A DNA stretch of 64,000 bases from Chryseobacterium turcicum (GTDB lineage: Bacteria > Bacteroidota > Bacteroidia > Flavobacteriales > Weeksellaceae), in contig NZ_JAJNAY010000001.1 of the NCBI RefSeq assembly GCF_021010565.1, forward strand, positions 518,501 to 582,500, written 5' to 3'. Made by a program: the position numbers and the translations under genes. Below the pieces are notes generated by a model, which was not told the DNA's origin, did no database searches, and saw only the letters and a list, made by a program, of their open reading frames with translations. Each line of letters begins with the position of its first letter. Position 1 is the stretch's first letter. Shown in pieces: positions 16,302 through 26,400 of the stretch.

Positions 16302-19214
16302 ATGAAGAAAATTTTTATTTCTCTTTCTCTTTTTGTGATGTTACATGCTGCAGCACAAAAATTTGAAACGCAGAAACAAACGGATGCTCAAGGTTACAGC
16401 TTCGAAACAGTGAAGAATGACCAGTCTGGAGTAAGAGTGTATACTTTGAAAAATGGGTTGAAAGTATATCTTGCTAAAAATGACGATGCACCGAGAATTC
16501 AGACTTATATTCCGGTAAGAACAGGTTCTAATAATGATCCTAGCGACAATACCGGTCTTGCTCATTATTTGGAGCACATGGTTTTCAAAGGAACTTCACA
16601 TTTGGGAACTCAGGATTGGGCAAAAGAAAAAGCTATTTTAAAGCAAATCTCTGATCTTTACGAACAGCACAAAGCAGAAAAAGATCCTGAAAAGAAAAAA
16701 GCACTTTACAAAAAAATAGATGAGGTTTCTCAGGAAGCTTCAAAATATGCAATTGCAAACGAATATGATAAAGCAATTTCATCTTTGGGAGCAACAGGAA
16801 CCAACGCTCACACTTGGTTAGACGAAACAGTTTACAAAAACAATATTCCTTCGAATGAGCTTGAAAAATGGCTTAAAGTTGAAAAAGAACGTTTTTCTGA
16901 ATTGGTTTTAAGATTGTTCCATACAGAATTGGAAGCCGTTTACGAAGAATTCAACAGAGCACAGGATAACGACGGACGTTTGGTAAATTATGCATTAATG
17001 GATGCTCTTTTCCCAAAACATCCAAACGGTCAGCAAACAACCATTGGAACTTCAGAACATTTGAAGAGTCCTTCAATGGAGGCAATTCACAAGTATTTTG
17101 ATACGTATTATGTTCCTAATAACATGGCGGTCGTTTTGGTTGGAGATTTAGATTTCGACAAAACGATTAAAATGGTAGATCAGTATTTCGGTACATTCAA
17201 ATACAAAGAATTACCGATGAAGAAAATGGTCTCTGAAGCACCAATGACTTCTATTGTATCTAGAACCGTTAAAAGCCCATCTACGCCAAGAATGACAATT
17301 GCATGGAGAACCGATTCAAACGGAACTCAGGAAGCTAAATTGGCAACTTTAGTAGGTGAAATTTTAAGCAATAACGGAGACGCAGGTTTAATCGATTTAA
17401 ATATCAACCAAAAACAAACAACTTTAGGAGCAGGAGCGTATGCAAGTCCTCTTAAAACATACGGTTCATTTAATATGTATGTTACTCCGAAAGATGGACA
17501 AAGCTTTGATGAAGCTAAAAAATTACTTTTCGCTCAGATTGATTTAATTAAAAAAGGTCAATTCCCAGATTGGATGCTGAAAGCTATCGTTAATGATATG
17601 AAAGTACAGCGTATGAAAGGTTGGGAAACTGCAGACGGTTTGGCAACGACACTTTACGGCGCTTATATTGGCGAAAGAACTTGGGAACAAGAATTAGACG
17701 AAATCAATCAGTTTGAGAAAATTTCAAAAGCTGATGTAGTAAAATTTGCCAACGATTTCTTTAAAGATAATTATGTTGTTATTTATAAGGAAAAAGGGGT
17801 TAATGATAAATTAGTTCGTGTAGAAAACCCAGGAATTACACCTATTAAATTGAATAAAAACGCACAGTCACCTTTCCTTAAAGATATTTTGGGTACAAAG
17901 GTTACAGACAGCAAACCTCAGTTTGTAGATTATAAAACAGCAATTGCTACAACTCAGATTAAAGATAAAAAAGTAAGCTTTGTCAACAACAAATACAATA
18001 AAGTTGCACAGGTAAGCTATATTTTCCCTTTCGGAACGGATAACGATAAGGAACTTTCTTTAGGGGTGGGCGTTTTACAGTATTTAGGGACTGATAAATA
18101 CACTCCGGAGCAATTGAAAGAAGAATTCTACAAATTAGGAATTTCAAACAGCTTCAGGACTTCAAATGACCAGACCATCATTACATTGAGCGGTCTTGAA
18201 GGAAACATGAAAAAAGGAGTGGAATTATTAAACCACTGGTTGAAAAATGTGAAAGCAGACCAGGATGTTTACAATAAAACAGTAAAAAATATTCTGGAAT
18301 CTAGAGATGTTGCCAAAAAAGACAAAACAAGAATTATGGCAGCTCTTTCCAACTATGCTAAATATGGGAAAGATTCTAGAATGACGGATATTATTTCTAA
18401 AGAGCGTCTTCAGAATATCAATGTTTCAGAATTGATGGCTAAGATGAAAACGTTGAATAATTATCCTTACGAAGTTTTCTTATATGGAGAAAATCAGAAA
18501 GATTTAGAGAAAGCGGTAAAACCATTTATTGCTAATGCAAGCTTGAAACCTGCAACAGCTAAAGTATATGCAGAACCTGCAACTCAAGGTAAAGTATATT
18601 TTGCGAACTATGACATGGTGCAAATGGAAATGTCTAAAGTAGCAAAAGGAAGCAACGTTAACTTAGCCAACTTTGGTAAGGCGAATGTTTTCAACGAATA
18701 TTTTGGTAGAGGTTTGTCTTCTATCGTATTCCAAGAGATTAGAGAAAGTAAGTCTTTGGCATATTCTGCATACGTTTCTTATGCTAATGCTTCAGAAAAA
18801 GATCACCCGAACTATGTAACCAACTATATCGGAACACAGTCTAATAAATTACCTTTAGCAGTTACTGCAATGGATGAATTGATGGCTGATTTTCCACAAA
18901 TTCCGGCTCAGTTTGAAAACTCAAAAGGTTCAGCTTTAAAGCAAATTGCATCAAACAGAATCAATAGAACGAATATTTTCTATAATCAATTGGCTCTTAA
19001 AAAACTGGGAGTAGATTATGATATCAGAAAAGATATTTACTCTGAAATTCAGACCTTGACATTGCCTCAGTTAACAGGTTTTTATAACACAGAAATCAAA
19101 CCATTACAGTATAATACTGCCATTATCGGGAAAAGAGAAAACCTGAATATGGAGTCTATCAACAAAATGGGAGCGTTTAAAGAAGTAAGTTTAGAAGAAA
19201 TCTTTGGATATTAA
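16302..19214 (+). CDS. M16 family zinc metallopeptidase, two-domain
   Basis: A protein of 970 residues with signal peptide MKKIFISLSLFVMLHAAAQ. The N-terminal M16 domain has the inverted zinc motif HYLEH (in GLAHYLEHMVFKGT), with the distal Glu in ELEAVYEEFNRA. A second M16-like domain from ~residue 540 ends with the RGLSSIVFQEIRESKSLAYSAY pattern, as in pitrilysin/insulinase-type proteins. It is periplasmic or secreted and degrades peptides. It is transcribed against the pigment genes and separates their two blocks; no functional link is evident. A terminator follows. Confidence 0.93.
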   Translation: MKKIFISLSLFVMLHAAAQKFETQKQTDAQGYSFETVKNDQSGVRVYTLKNGLKVYLAKNDDAPRIQTYIPVRTGSNNDPSDNTGLAHYLEHMVFKGTSHLGTQDWAKEKAILKQISDLYEQHKAEKDPEKKKALYKKIDEVSQEASKYAIANEYDKAISSLGATGTNAHTWLDETVYKNNIPSNELEKWLKVEKERFSELVLRLFHTELEAVYEEFNRAQDNDGRLVNYALMDALFPKHPNGQQTTIGTSEHLKSPSMEAIHKYFDTYYVPNNMAVVLVGDLDFDKTIKMVDQYFGTFKYKELPMKKMVSEAPMTSIVSRTVKSPSTPRMTIAWRTDSNGTQEAKLATLVGEILSNNGDAGLIDLNINQKQTTLGAGAYASPLKTYGSFNMYVTPKDGQSFDEAKKLLFAQIDLIKKGQFPDWMLKAIVNDMKVQRMKGWETADGLATTLYGAYIGERTWEQELDEINQFEKISKADVVKFANDFFKDNYVVIYKEKGVNDKLVRVENPGITPIKLNKNAQSPFLKDILGTKVTDSKPQFVDYKTAIATTQIKDKKVSFVNNKYNKVAQVSYIFPFGTDNDKELSLGVGVLQYLGTDKYTPEQLKEEFYKLGISNSFRTSNDQTIITLSGLEGNMKKGVELLNHWLKNVKADQDVYNKTVKNILESRDVAKKDKTRIMAALSNYAKYGKDSRMTDIISKERLQNINVSELMAKMKTLNNYPYEVFLYGENQKDLEKAVKPFIANASLKPATAKVYAEPATQGKVYFANYDMVQMEMSKVAKGSNVNLANFGKANVFNEYFGRGLSSIVFQEIRESKSLAYSAYVSYANASEKDHPNYVTNYIGTQSNKLPLAVTAMDELMADFPQIPAQFENSKGSALKQIASNRINRTNIFYNQLALKKLGVDYDIRKDIYSEIQTLTLPQLTGFYNTEIKPLQYNTAIIGKRENLNMESINKMGAFKEVSLEEIFGY

Positions 19215-19240
19215 TTTTTCATTAATATAAATTGTTTGAA

Positions 19241-19266
19241 GTGAGGCAGAAATGTCTCACTTTTTT
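19241..19266 (+). terminator. Rho-independent terminator of the M16 gene
   Basis: The stem GTGAGGCA/TGTCTCAC (8 bp with one G-T) has a GAAA loop and is followed by TTTTTT, 27 bases after the stop codon. Confidence 0.8.
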
Positions 19267-19293
19267 ATGCTTTATAACGGTTAAAAAAGTTTG

Positions 19294-19301
19294 TACATTT
19301 G
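19294..19301 (+). promoter_or_regulatory. -7 promoter element (TACATTTG)
   Basis: TACATTTG matches the Bacteroidota -7 consensus TAnnTTTG, about 43 bases upstream of the next start codon and just after a terminator. No clear -33 TTG at the best distance. Confidence 0.5.
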
Positions 19302-19343
19302 ATGTTATAAGAAGAATAATAAACAAATCAATTACTAGAGAGC

Positions 19344-19892
19344 ATGGGAAATAAAAAGCTAATTTGGAGTCTATTTGCTTTCGGTTTATTTTTTCTGTTT
19401 CTTGCTTTTAAATTTTTTATTTCAGAATTACCGGATAAAAATAATATTGTAAAAGTCAGCGGACTTCTAGAAAACGATATAAAAAGAGAATCCGGAAGAC
19501 GTGGAAAAAAATCTTTAATTATTAAATTAAAAAACTATCCCGAAATTGATTTCATGATAGGAAGCGTTGCTTTAGATGAGATTGATTCTGAGGAATTAAT
19601 AGATGAGAATAAAGCAGGAGATTCTATTACGTTTTTCGTCGAAGAAAAAGATTTCAGAAGAAAGGTTTTAAAAACTGAAAAAATCCCGTTTCCAGAGAAT
19701 ATTCTTCATCCTGAAAAAATACATATTCTTGAAATTAAAAATAGTAAATCAAATTATCTGTTGCTGGAAGATTATCGTAAAGCAGCTTTAAAAAACAATT
19801 ATCTGGGAGTTGCCTTTTTTGGGATTTTGGGAATACTAATGTTTATTGCAGGCATCAAATTAATACAAGTTCAAAAAAATAAGGAAATGTAA
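19344..19892 (+). CDS. membrane protein with two terminal helices, unknown
   Basis: A protein of 182 residues. A membrane segment at ~8-27 and another at ~152-173 enclose a ~120-residue extracytoplasmic part rich in Lys, Glu and beta strands (VKVSGLLENDI, SLIIKLKNYPEIDF). The layout resembles DUF3592-type membrane proteins, but I cannot name the family. It has its own promoter element and terminator, so it is a single-gene unit. Confidence 0.7.
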   Translation: MGNKKLIWSLFAFGLFFLFLAFKFFISELPDKNNIVKVSGLLENDIKRESGRRGKKSLIIKLKNYPEIDFMIGSVALDEIDSEELIDENKAGDSITFFVEEKDFRRKVLKTEKIPFPENILHPEKIHILEIKNSKSNYLLLEDYRKAALKNNYLGVAFFGILGILMFIAGIKLIQVQKNKEM

Positions 19893-19893
19893 T

Positions 19894-19919
19894 GTGAGGT
19901 AAAAATATCTTACTTTTTT
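19894..19919 (+). terminator. Rho-independent terminator
   Basis: The stem GTGAGGTA/TATCTTAC (8 bp with two G-T pairs) has an AAAA loop and is followed by TTTTTT, directly after the stop codon at 19892. Confidence 0.75.
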
Positions 19920-19922
19920 CTG

Positions 19923-19959
19923 ATACCCGTGTCAAGGTTTTAAACCTTGACACGGGTAT
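19923..19959. repeat. perfect 18-bp palindrome, AAACC...GGTTT family
   Basis: ATACCCGTGTCAAGGTTT and its exact complement stand almost back to back around a single T. The inner end is the AAACC/GGTTT pair shared with the palindromes at 20863 and 43700. T-run on the plus side, so it may also end transcription. Confidence 0.75.
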
Positions 19960-20051
19960 TTTTGATTGAATTTAAAGCGTAAAATATACGATGTAAGTTG
20001 CTTAAGAAAATTTCAAGAGAAAGATGTTATCCCTCAATTTTTAGCATTAAT

Positions 20052-20318
20052 TTACCTTCTCTTATATTTCAGTTGTATCAAAAGATAAATTTCTCCTTTT
20101 TCTAAATCATTGCACCATGTTCGCTCAGTAACCACAGCATTGTTGTATAGAGCTAATTTCTCCATGTTTTCATAATATTCTATTCTTTCTGAGGTTTGAT
20201 GTTTGAAAAAAGAAATCAGATTTACCTCATCTCCAACTTGTGGCGCTACAGGAAACTCTACAGAATTTTCAAACTTAAATTCAATGTCGTATGAATAGAA
20301 TCTTACTTGTATGCTCAT
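20052..20318 (-). CDS. small protein of unknown function
   Basis: A protein of 88 residues, no signal peptide, rich in beta strands (IQVRFYSYDIEFKFENSVEFP, EIYLLIQLKYKRR). It lies between the end of pigment block B and the plus-strand membrane-protein gene, and a terminator-like hairpin upstream suggests a separate transcript. Codon use resembles its neighbours. No family recognised. Confidence 0.55.
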   Translation of the reverse strand: MSIQVRFYSYDIEFKFENSVEFPVAPQVGDEVNLISFFKHQTSERIEYYENMEKLALYNNAVVTERTWCNDLEKGEIYLLIQLKYKRR

Positions 20319-20356
20319 AATTATATTTTTCTCAAATATATCGACAATTTAATCAA

Positions 20357-20383
20357 TAAAAAAAGCCAACTCTAAAGTCGGCT
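20357..20383 (-). terminator. Rho-independent terminator of pigment block B
   Basis: On the minus strand, the stem AGCCGAC/GTTGGCT (7 bp with one G-T), loop TTTAGA, is followed by a run of seven T. It is 24 bases after the stop of the dehydratase-like gene. Confidence 0.8.
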
Positions 20384-20406
20384 CATGTATTTTATAATGC
20401 AAGTTT

Positions 20407-20850
20407 TTAGGATTCTATTTCCTGAATAAATATACTTATTTCGGTACGAATCAAGAGCTTTTCATCCAGAAAAGTTTCACAGAAAATCTGGCAAATATTG
20501 TCGTATTGTGAGATTAATGATGCTTTAGAAATAATCTTATCGCCAACTTGAGGCAAGCCAAAAACTTCAATTTTCTTGATGTTGGTAATGAATCCAATCA
20601 CTTTCGTGTTCGATTCCGGGTTTTCAAAAAAGCTTTGTCCGAGAATCGATGATGAGGTTTGTGCAGAATGCTCAATCAACCCAGCTTCCACAAATTCATT
20701 GTTGTGTACAAAAATATTATCTGCCTTAATTTCAAAAGAAGTCACCACTTTTTCCGGAGTAAGCTCCAGAATATAGTCTGCCATCAACATCGGGTTGCGA
20801 TGAGGCAAAAAATGATGAATGTTGATGAGGTTTTCTTCTTTTAGCTGCAT
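20407..20850 (-). CDS. ApeP/FabZ-like hot-dog dehydratase, copy 1
   Basis: A protein of 147 residues. It opens with HHFLPHRNPMLMADYI as in FabZ (LPHRYPFLLVDR), and keeps a His/Glu pair with a shortened spacing: His49 in NIFVHNNEF and Glu60 in AGLIEHSAQ. This shorter loop marks the ApeP-like subgroup of aryl-polyene loci. It is the last gene of block B and is followed by a terminator. With the ApeI-like protein encoded at 2396-2767 it could make a mixed dehydratase. Confidence 0.78.
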   Translation of the reverse strand: MQLKEENLINIHHFLPHRNPMLMADYILELTPEKVVTSFEIKADNIFVHNNEFVEAGLIEHSAQTSSSILGQSFFENPESNTKVIGFITNIKKIEVFGLPQVGDKIISKASLISQYDNICQIFCETFLDEKLLIRTEISIFIQEIES

Positions 20851-20862
20851 TTTGTATGTTTT

Positions 20863-20895
20863 AAACCTAACGGGTTTCTGAAACCCGTTAGGTTT
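20863..20895. repeat. perfect 15-bp palindrome, AAACC...GGTTT family
   Basis: AAACCTAACGGGTTT, a CTG loop and the exact complement. Situated between two dehydratase-like genes on the same transcript; no T-run follows, so it should not stop the operon. Confidence 0.8.
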
Positions 20896-20914
20896 GTATT
20901 CTTATTAGTAAAAA

Positions 20915-21346
20915 CTATTTTACTACTGTTTTCATTTCTGATTTGGCGATAACTTCATTGTCGATTTTAGTAACGATTTCTACCAAAGTTACACCCATCA
21001 TTTCGTTGATGATTTTTACCTCAGAAACCAATTGGTCTTCAGTCTTAGGTAACGTTTCAGCTTCAAAGGTTTTAATAGCGCCGATATATCCTGTAGGAGC
21101 TTCTTTTCCTAAAAGATAAAATTTATATCCTGTATGAAGCGCTACACTTTGTGCTTGATGCTCTATTAATCCTGAAGCCTGAAAAACTCCTTCGTGTACA
21201 AAAATATTGTCTTCTTTAATGGTAAATCCTGAAACTAAATGCTCTTCAGAATATTCTGAAATACTATTGACCATCACAAAAGGGAATTTCTGCGGAATTA
21301 AATTTTCTACAAAATTCTGGTCGGTTGTAGGTAAAGAAACATCCAT
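20915..21346 (-). CDS. ApeP/FabZ-like hot-dog dehydratase, copy 2
   Basis: A protein of 143 residues if it begins at the ATG of MDVSLPTTDQ; that ATG shares one base with the stop codon of darB (TAATG), a strong sign of coupling. A TTG 57 bases upstream only adds residues read from the darB end. The hot-dog core has FPFVMVNSISEY, His51 in NIFVHEGVFQ and Glu62 in SGLIEHQAQS, the same short-spaced pair as its neighbour. The two neighbours are related but only distantly similar. Confidence 0.78.
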   Translation of the reverse strand: MDVSLPTTDQNFVENLIPQKFPFVMVNSISEYSEEHLVSGFTIKEDNIFVHEGVFQASGLIEHQAQSVALHTGYKFYLLGKEAPTGYIGAIKTFEAETLPKTEDQLVSEVKIINEMMGVTLVEIVTKIDNEVIAKSEMKTVVK

Positions 21347-22485
21347 TAGCAAACAGTTAATAATGCACATGAATAGGCAAATCTTCCACTCTCGGGAATA
21401 CAAAGAAGTACTTTTTCACCTTTCTTTAGATTTCCGGAATTCATTATTTGCTCTACGGCAACGAAAATAGATCCCGCGCCAATATTTCCGATGTCTGACA
21501 GATTGTAAAACCATTTTTCCCAAGGGAAATCAAGACCTACATTAGCGAACTCTTCTTTTAATCCTTCCTTAAAGTATCCTGAAGAAATGTGTGCTAAAAC
21601 GTGATCGATAGAGTCTGGATCAAGCTGATGTTTATCAAACGAAGCTCTCAAACTTTCGGCACCTTTTACCAAAATATATTTATCAAGAATTTTAGTGTCT
21701 TGTTTTAAAGCAAAAATAGACTGTTTCAGCCATTCGTCAGAAGGATAATCTGCCCAAGATTTCAAACTTCCGTCTTCTTGCTTTTCACAACCAGAGTACA
21801 TGCATGCTTCGATTTCGTGAGCGTAAGAATAGAAGTCAATCCAATCAATTTTTAAAGAAATTTCGTTTTCTCTAGGTTTATTTTCCAATAAAAATGCTCC
21901 GGCTCCGTCAGATAGCATCCATCTCAAAAACTCTCTTTTGAAAGCTACGATAGGTCTTTCTTCTAAAAGTTTTAGATTTTCAGCTTCATGATCAAATTTA
22001 TCTGCGGTCATCCACGAAGACATTCTTTCAGAACCTACGCAGACTGCATTGTTTTTAATTCCGGCTTTTACATTTAAGAAACCATAATTTAGGGCATTCA
22101 TCCCAGAATTACAAAGTCCGGTAGCGGTATTTATTTCAATAGATTTTCCGATGTTAAGCTCACCATGAACCATAGATGCGTGAGAAGGCTGAATCTGATC
22201 CGGAGAAGTAGTTCCCACAGATAATAATGTCATATCTTCTTTTTTGAAGTTTTCATCAAAAAGACCTTCCACGGCTTTTGCCGTAATCTGTGCGTTGGTG
22301 TGGGTTGGCTGTCCGTTTTTATCTAAAGCGTAGTATCTTGTAGTGATTTTGTTATTCCTTAGAATTAAAGCTCTCGCCTTAGAAGGCGTATTATTGACCA
22401 AGCCAAGATAGCTCTCCATTTCATCATTAGAAACCGGCTCATTGGGCAAGTATGTGGATGCTTTTGTTATAAATACGTCGTACAT
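21346..22485 (-). CDS. darB: DarB-like ketosynthase III
   Basis: A protein of 379 residues of the FabH/KAS III fold. Active Cys125 lies in NTATGLCNSGMNALNYG, the His in DHVLAHISSGYFKE and the Asn in LSDIGNIGAGS, giving the KAS III Cys-His-Asn triad. DarB condenses a beta-ketoacyl with a second acyl intermediate and closes the ring that becomes the dialkylresorcinol half of flexirubin. It is adjacent to darA and coupled to a dehydratase-like gene. The darA-darB pairing makes the assignment strong. Confidence 0.88.
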   Translation of the reverse strand: MYDVFITKASTYLPNEPVSNDEMESYLGLVNNTPSKARALILRNNKITTRYYALDKNGQPTHTNAQITAKAVEGLFDENFKKEDMTLLSVGTTSPDQIQPSHASMVHGELNIGKSIEINTATGLCNSGMNALNYGFLNVKAGIKNNAVCVGSERMSSWMTADKFDHEAENLKLLEERPIVAFKREFLRWMLSDGAGAFLLENKPRENEISLKIDWIDFYSYAHEIEACMYSGCEKQEDGSLKSWADYPSDEWLKQSIFALKQDTKILDKYILVKGAESLRASFDKHQLDPDSIDHVLAHISSGYFKEGLKEEFANVGLDFPWEKWFYNLSDIGNIGAGSIFVAVEQIMNSGNLKKGEKVLLCIPESGRFAYSCALLTVC

Positions 22486-22487
22486 TT

Positions 22488-23402
22488 CTATTTTAAATTA
22501 ATTCCTTGTAAATATTTTTTCTGTTTTTGTCTTTTTGTCCATAGAATTGGAGCGAGCAAGATATGAAAAATCAACACGATGGGTGAGATAATCCAAATTG
22601 CTGCCATCAAATATACCTTAAAGAATTTTATCAACAATGGTCGTTTTTCTTTTTTCTTGATAATCAGATTAGACCAAATCGTAAAAATTTTGTTGCCTAC
22701 TTTTTCTACTCTTACCAAAAAAGGTCGTATTTCTACAGCTCCGTTTTTCACCAATTCGGGTTGCAGATTGGCGAAGTTGTTATTCTCAAAATGGTTTTCA
22801 ATTATCTTGCCATATTTTCCCGCACCATTGATTTCTTCATCTGAAACTCCGGCAGCCGGTAAAATTCCTGATTTTTCTTTTTGTCCGGTTGTCATCCAGC
22901 GTAGAATCGTCAAGACGCTTGTATAATTGTCTCTACGGTCTACCAATGCAATGTTTCCAATTAATTTAGCTTCAAGATTTTTTAAATATACTTTGAGCTT
23001 TTCCTGAGAAAGCATCCACATGTTTCTGGTTGCTGAAATGGTAACAACGGGTGTGTTTCTGAAAATGTTTTCTGCAAAACCGCTTTTCAAAAATGAAATA
23101 ATCGGAATAGATGGCGTAAGATACCAAACCTGATATCCAAATAATATCAAATCAAATTTTGTATTTAAAACTTCTTCGGGTGGAGGAAGAATCTCGCTTG
23201 GAATCTGCAGATAAGATTCTGGAAAAGTATTAAAAAAAACATCACTCGGCCACGGAAAAGGAAAATCTTTTTTGAGCTGAATGTTGTAATAGGTAACGTT
23301 GTATTCGTCTTTTTTATCTTCAAACGGTTGCGCGATATTTCTTACAATATCTTCCAGCTGTCCGGTTTGAGTATAATAAATAACGAGTATATTTTTTTGC
23401 AT
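22488..23402 (-). CDS. darA: DarA-like dialkylresorcinol-forming enzyme
   Basis: A protein of 304 residues. The N terminus ILVIYYTQTGQLEDIV is a flavodoxin-like FMN loop, continued by LILFGYQVWYLTPSIPIISFL. The C-terminal ~65 residues hold a hydrophobic hairpin (YLMAAIWIISPIVLIFHILLAPILW) and a basic tail, so the enzyme is membrane-attached. DarA is thought to aromatise the ring made by DarB, which suits a flavin protein. It is 2 bases upstream of darB. I recognise the family from flexirubin and dialkylresorcinol loci. Confidence 0.85.
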   Translation of the reverse strand: MQKNILVIYYTQTGQLEDIVRNIAQPFEDKKDEYNVTYYNIQLKKDFPFPWPSDVFFNTFPESYLQIPSEILPPPEEVLNTKFDLILFGYQVWYLTPSIPIISFLKSGFAENIFRNTPVVTISATRNMWMLSQEKLKVYLKNLEAKLIGNIALVDRRDNYTSVLTILRWMTTGQKEKSGILPAAGVSDEEINGAGKYGKIIENHFENNNFANLQPELVKNGAVEIRPFLVRVEKVGNKIFTIWSNLIIKKKEKRPLLIKFFKVYLMAAIWIISPIVLIFHILLAPILWTKRQKQKKYLQGINLK

Positions 23403-23444
23403 TAATATTTTTTATGGATTACAAAAATATGATTTTCAGAGAAA

Positions 23445-26400
23445 TTATACATATCTAAATACTTTTATTGATTCTGATTCAAATATTTGCTTGAAATTTT
23501 CGTTTTCAAAAGTTTGATTCTTACTATTTAAGAAGATAATGGTCTCTGGTAAATCTTTAACATCTTTAAGATTAAAATTCTCGTCAGAAATTAAAAGAAC
23601 ATCAGCTTTCTTATTGACTTGAGCTAAGTTATCAAGATATTCTATTTTTCTTCTTTGTACCAAATAATTATTTTTTGCAACCGATTTTTTTTCGTTATCA
23701 TTAATGAAACTGAAAATTTTTCTTCCAGCTTGTTGTAAGGTCAGTAAGATATCTTTCTGCCCAAAATCATCTGCAATATGAAGGATGGTTGCATCATTCG
23801 GAATGTGTTTGTTGAGCTCAAAATAAACCGATTTGTTTTTGTTGAAGTCGTCTTTTACAGGTTTTACCACTTCATTTTCTTTATATAAATAGCTTAAAAA
23901 CAATTTCTTTTTAAAATAGTCTTCGTCTTCTAGCTCATTTCGCAACTGGGCAAATTCTTCACGGAAATAAGCGTTGATTTTTTTTGTTCTTTCTGAATAA
24001 TCTTTACCAAAATTGACATCGTCTTTTTTAATTCTGTCACCCACTTTTACCGTAATACTTCCGTCGTAAATAATGAAGTCTCCTTTTGGCTGTACTTCAG
24101 AATTTCCGTGAATGTAAAGTGGTAAAATATCCAATCCAAATTCTTCAGCTAAATAAAAAGCTCCTTTGTGGAAACGTTTCACATCGTTGGTGTAAGACCT
24201 TTCTGCTTCTGGAAACACAACTAATGAATAACCTTGGTCAATTTTTTCTTTTAATTTTTCTTTTCCATTTTCTATCCCTTGAGAAACTGGAAAAAAGCCC
24301 AAAGCTTTTACCAATTTGCCAAAAACAGGAGAATCCCAAACCCAATCATTGACCAAGTAAACAATTTTATGGGTTGTCATTGCAATTGCTAAAGTATCAA
24401 GAAATGAGGTGTGATTAGCAATAATAATTGCTGGTTTACTAAAATCTTCGTTGGGATTTGTAATCACTTTTTTCTTTACAAAAGGCGAAAGATGTAAAAC
24501 TGATTTCAAGAATAATGCAATCGCTTTTTTAATCGTGTTGAGTGTTTTTCCTTTGGCGTTTTTAATAAAGAAATGCCCGAAAAATGAGAAGATTATTCCA
24601 CCTAAACCGTAATAGATAAATGAAAAAACTGAACGCAGAAACAGTCTTAATGTGATTGGTGATAAACCTTTTTTCTGTCTGTTAATAATCAAAAATCTAA
24701 ACCAGAAAGGGTATAAAATAGTGGTAATTGCGATTACAGAAAACATTCCAATCAAAGCAACCAAAGCTAAAGAGTGTAAAGCAGGGTGTTTTGCGAAAAT
24801 TAAAGAACCGATAGATAAAATAGTAGTAAAAACCGCCAGAATAATTGATGTTCTGTAAGTCGGAAGTTCATTTTTACCAGTCGTATGCTCTTTCTGCATT
24901 GCTTTGGTAAGGAAAATACTGAAATCATCACCGACTCCAAAAACCAAAGTACAGACAACGGTACTGAAAATATTTAATTCCAAACCTAAAAAATAAAGAA
25001 TTCCAGCCGTGACAACTCCCGTTAAAACAATCGGAAACATCGTTAAAAGAGAAAGCTCAAAATTCCTGAAGAAAACAATAATCGTTAAAACAATAGCTAA
25101 AAGAGAATAATTAATCAATGTATTAAAATCTCTTTTCAGTAAGCCTAAAAAGTTCTCATTCATCTGTTGACGGTCGATTGCCAAAGCTTCATGACTTTTT
25201 TCAACATCTTTTATAAATGCATCTCGGTCTTTCTCATCTACTTTTACAACATTCGAAACGGTATAAAAACCATTTTCATTGCTTAAAAATTCTGATATTT
25301 GGAATGCTTTTATTGAGGAGTAATCTTTTAAGCTTAAAGTAGAGTACGATTTGTTTAAATTTTCATTAAACTGATTAAAAGCAGTAGCATTAAAACCAAA
25401 CTTGTTTCCATTATTTATTAATTCCGAGATGGTTTCGTCTTTCCTGTTTTTATTCCAAAACTGATTCCATTGGTCTACTTTTTTTTGTTGGTCTTTTTCT
25501 GAGAGGACAACGTTACCAATCGAGTTGTAACTTAAAATTTTTCCTTCCTGTTTTTCCTTTTCTAAAAATCGACTCAGCTGAGAGTTTCTTGCCAACGCTT
25601 CACTTTCAGAATTTCCGTAAGAAATCGTGTAAATTGATTTTGAAGTAATGTCGGACAGTTTTTCAAGCTTGGCTTCACTTATTTTTAAATCTTTTGGAAT
25701 GTAATTTAAATCGCCAATATCTTCATTAAACCCAACGTGTCTGAACCCAAAAAGACAGGCAATGATAATCAGAGAACAGCCGATAATCAAAGGTTTATTT
25801 TTTTCGTAAGGATAACTTCCTATTTTATCGATGAAATTGTTGTTGGTTTTTTCTTTTTCTGCTTTCGGATGATACAGTTGCGGAACAATAATTAATGCTG
25901 CAAAAGAAGACAGGAAAACAGTAATGGAAGCAAAAAGACCTAAATCTTTTAAGGCTTCAGAACGAACGAAAACCAAACATAAAAATGAAACCGCTGTCGT
26001 TGCACTACTCAGAATAATGGGTTGTGTGATTTCTTTATAAAGCTCTTCAATATTATTGTTGTGCTTGTAATGCGTGAGAATATGAAGGGCGTAATCAATG
26101 GTAATCCCGATGAGAATTGCACCCACGCTGAGCGAAATTGCCGATATTTTATCTTTAATAAAATACAAAATCATTAATGAAATGAAAACAGCAAAAACAG
26201 TCGGCAAAAATACAATTAACGGGGTAAAGAAATTTCTGAAATAATAAATCAGTAAAATCAAAAGAACCGTCATCGAAATAATAACCGTATTCTGAATGTC
26301 TTTCTTGATTTGTTGAGCATTGGCAACAGCAATCACAGGCGAACCAAAATAACTGATTTCTGTTTTTCCTTTAAAGTTTTTGTTGATGTCGTCTTTGATT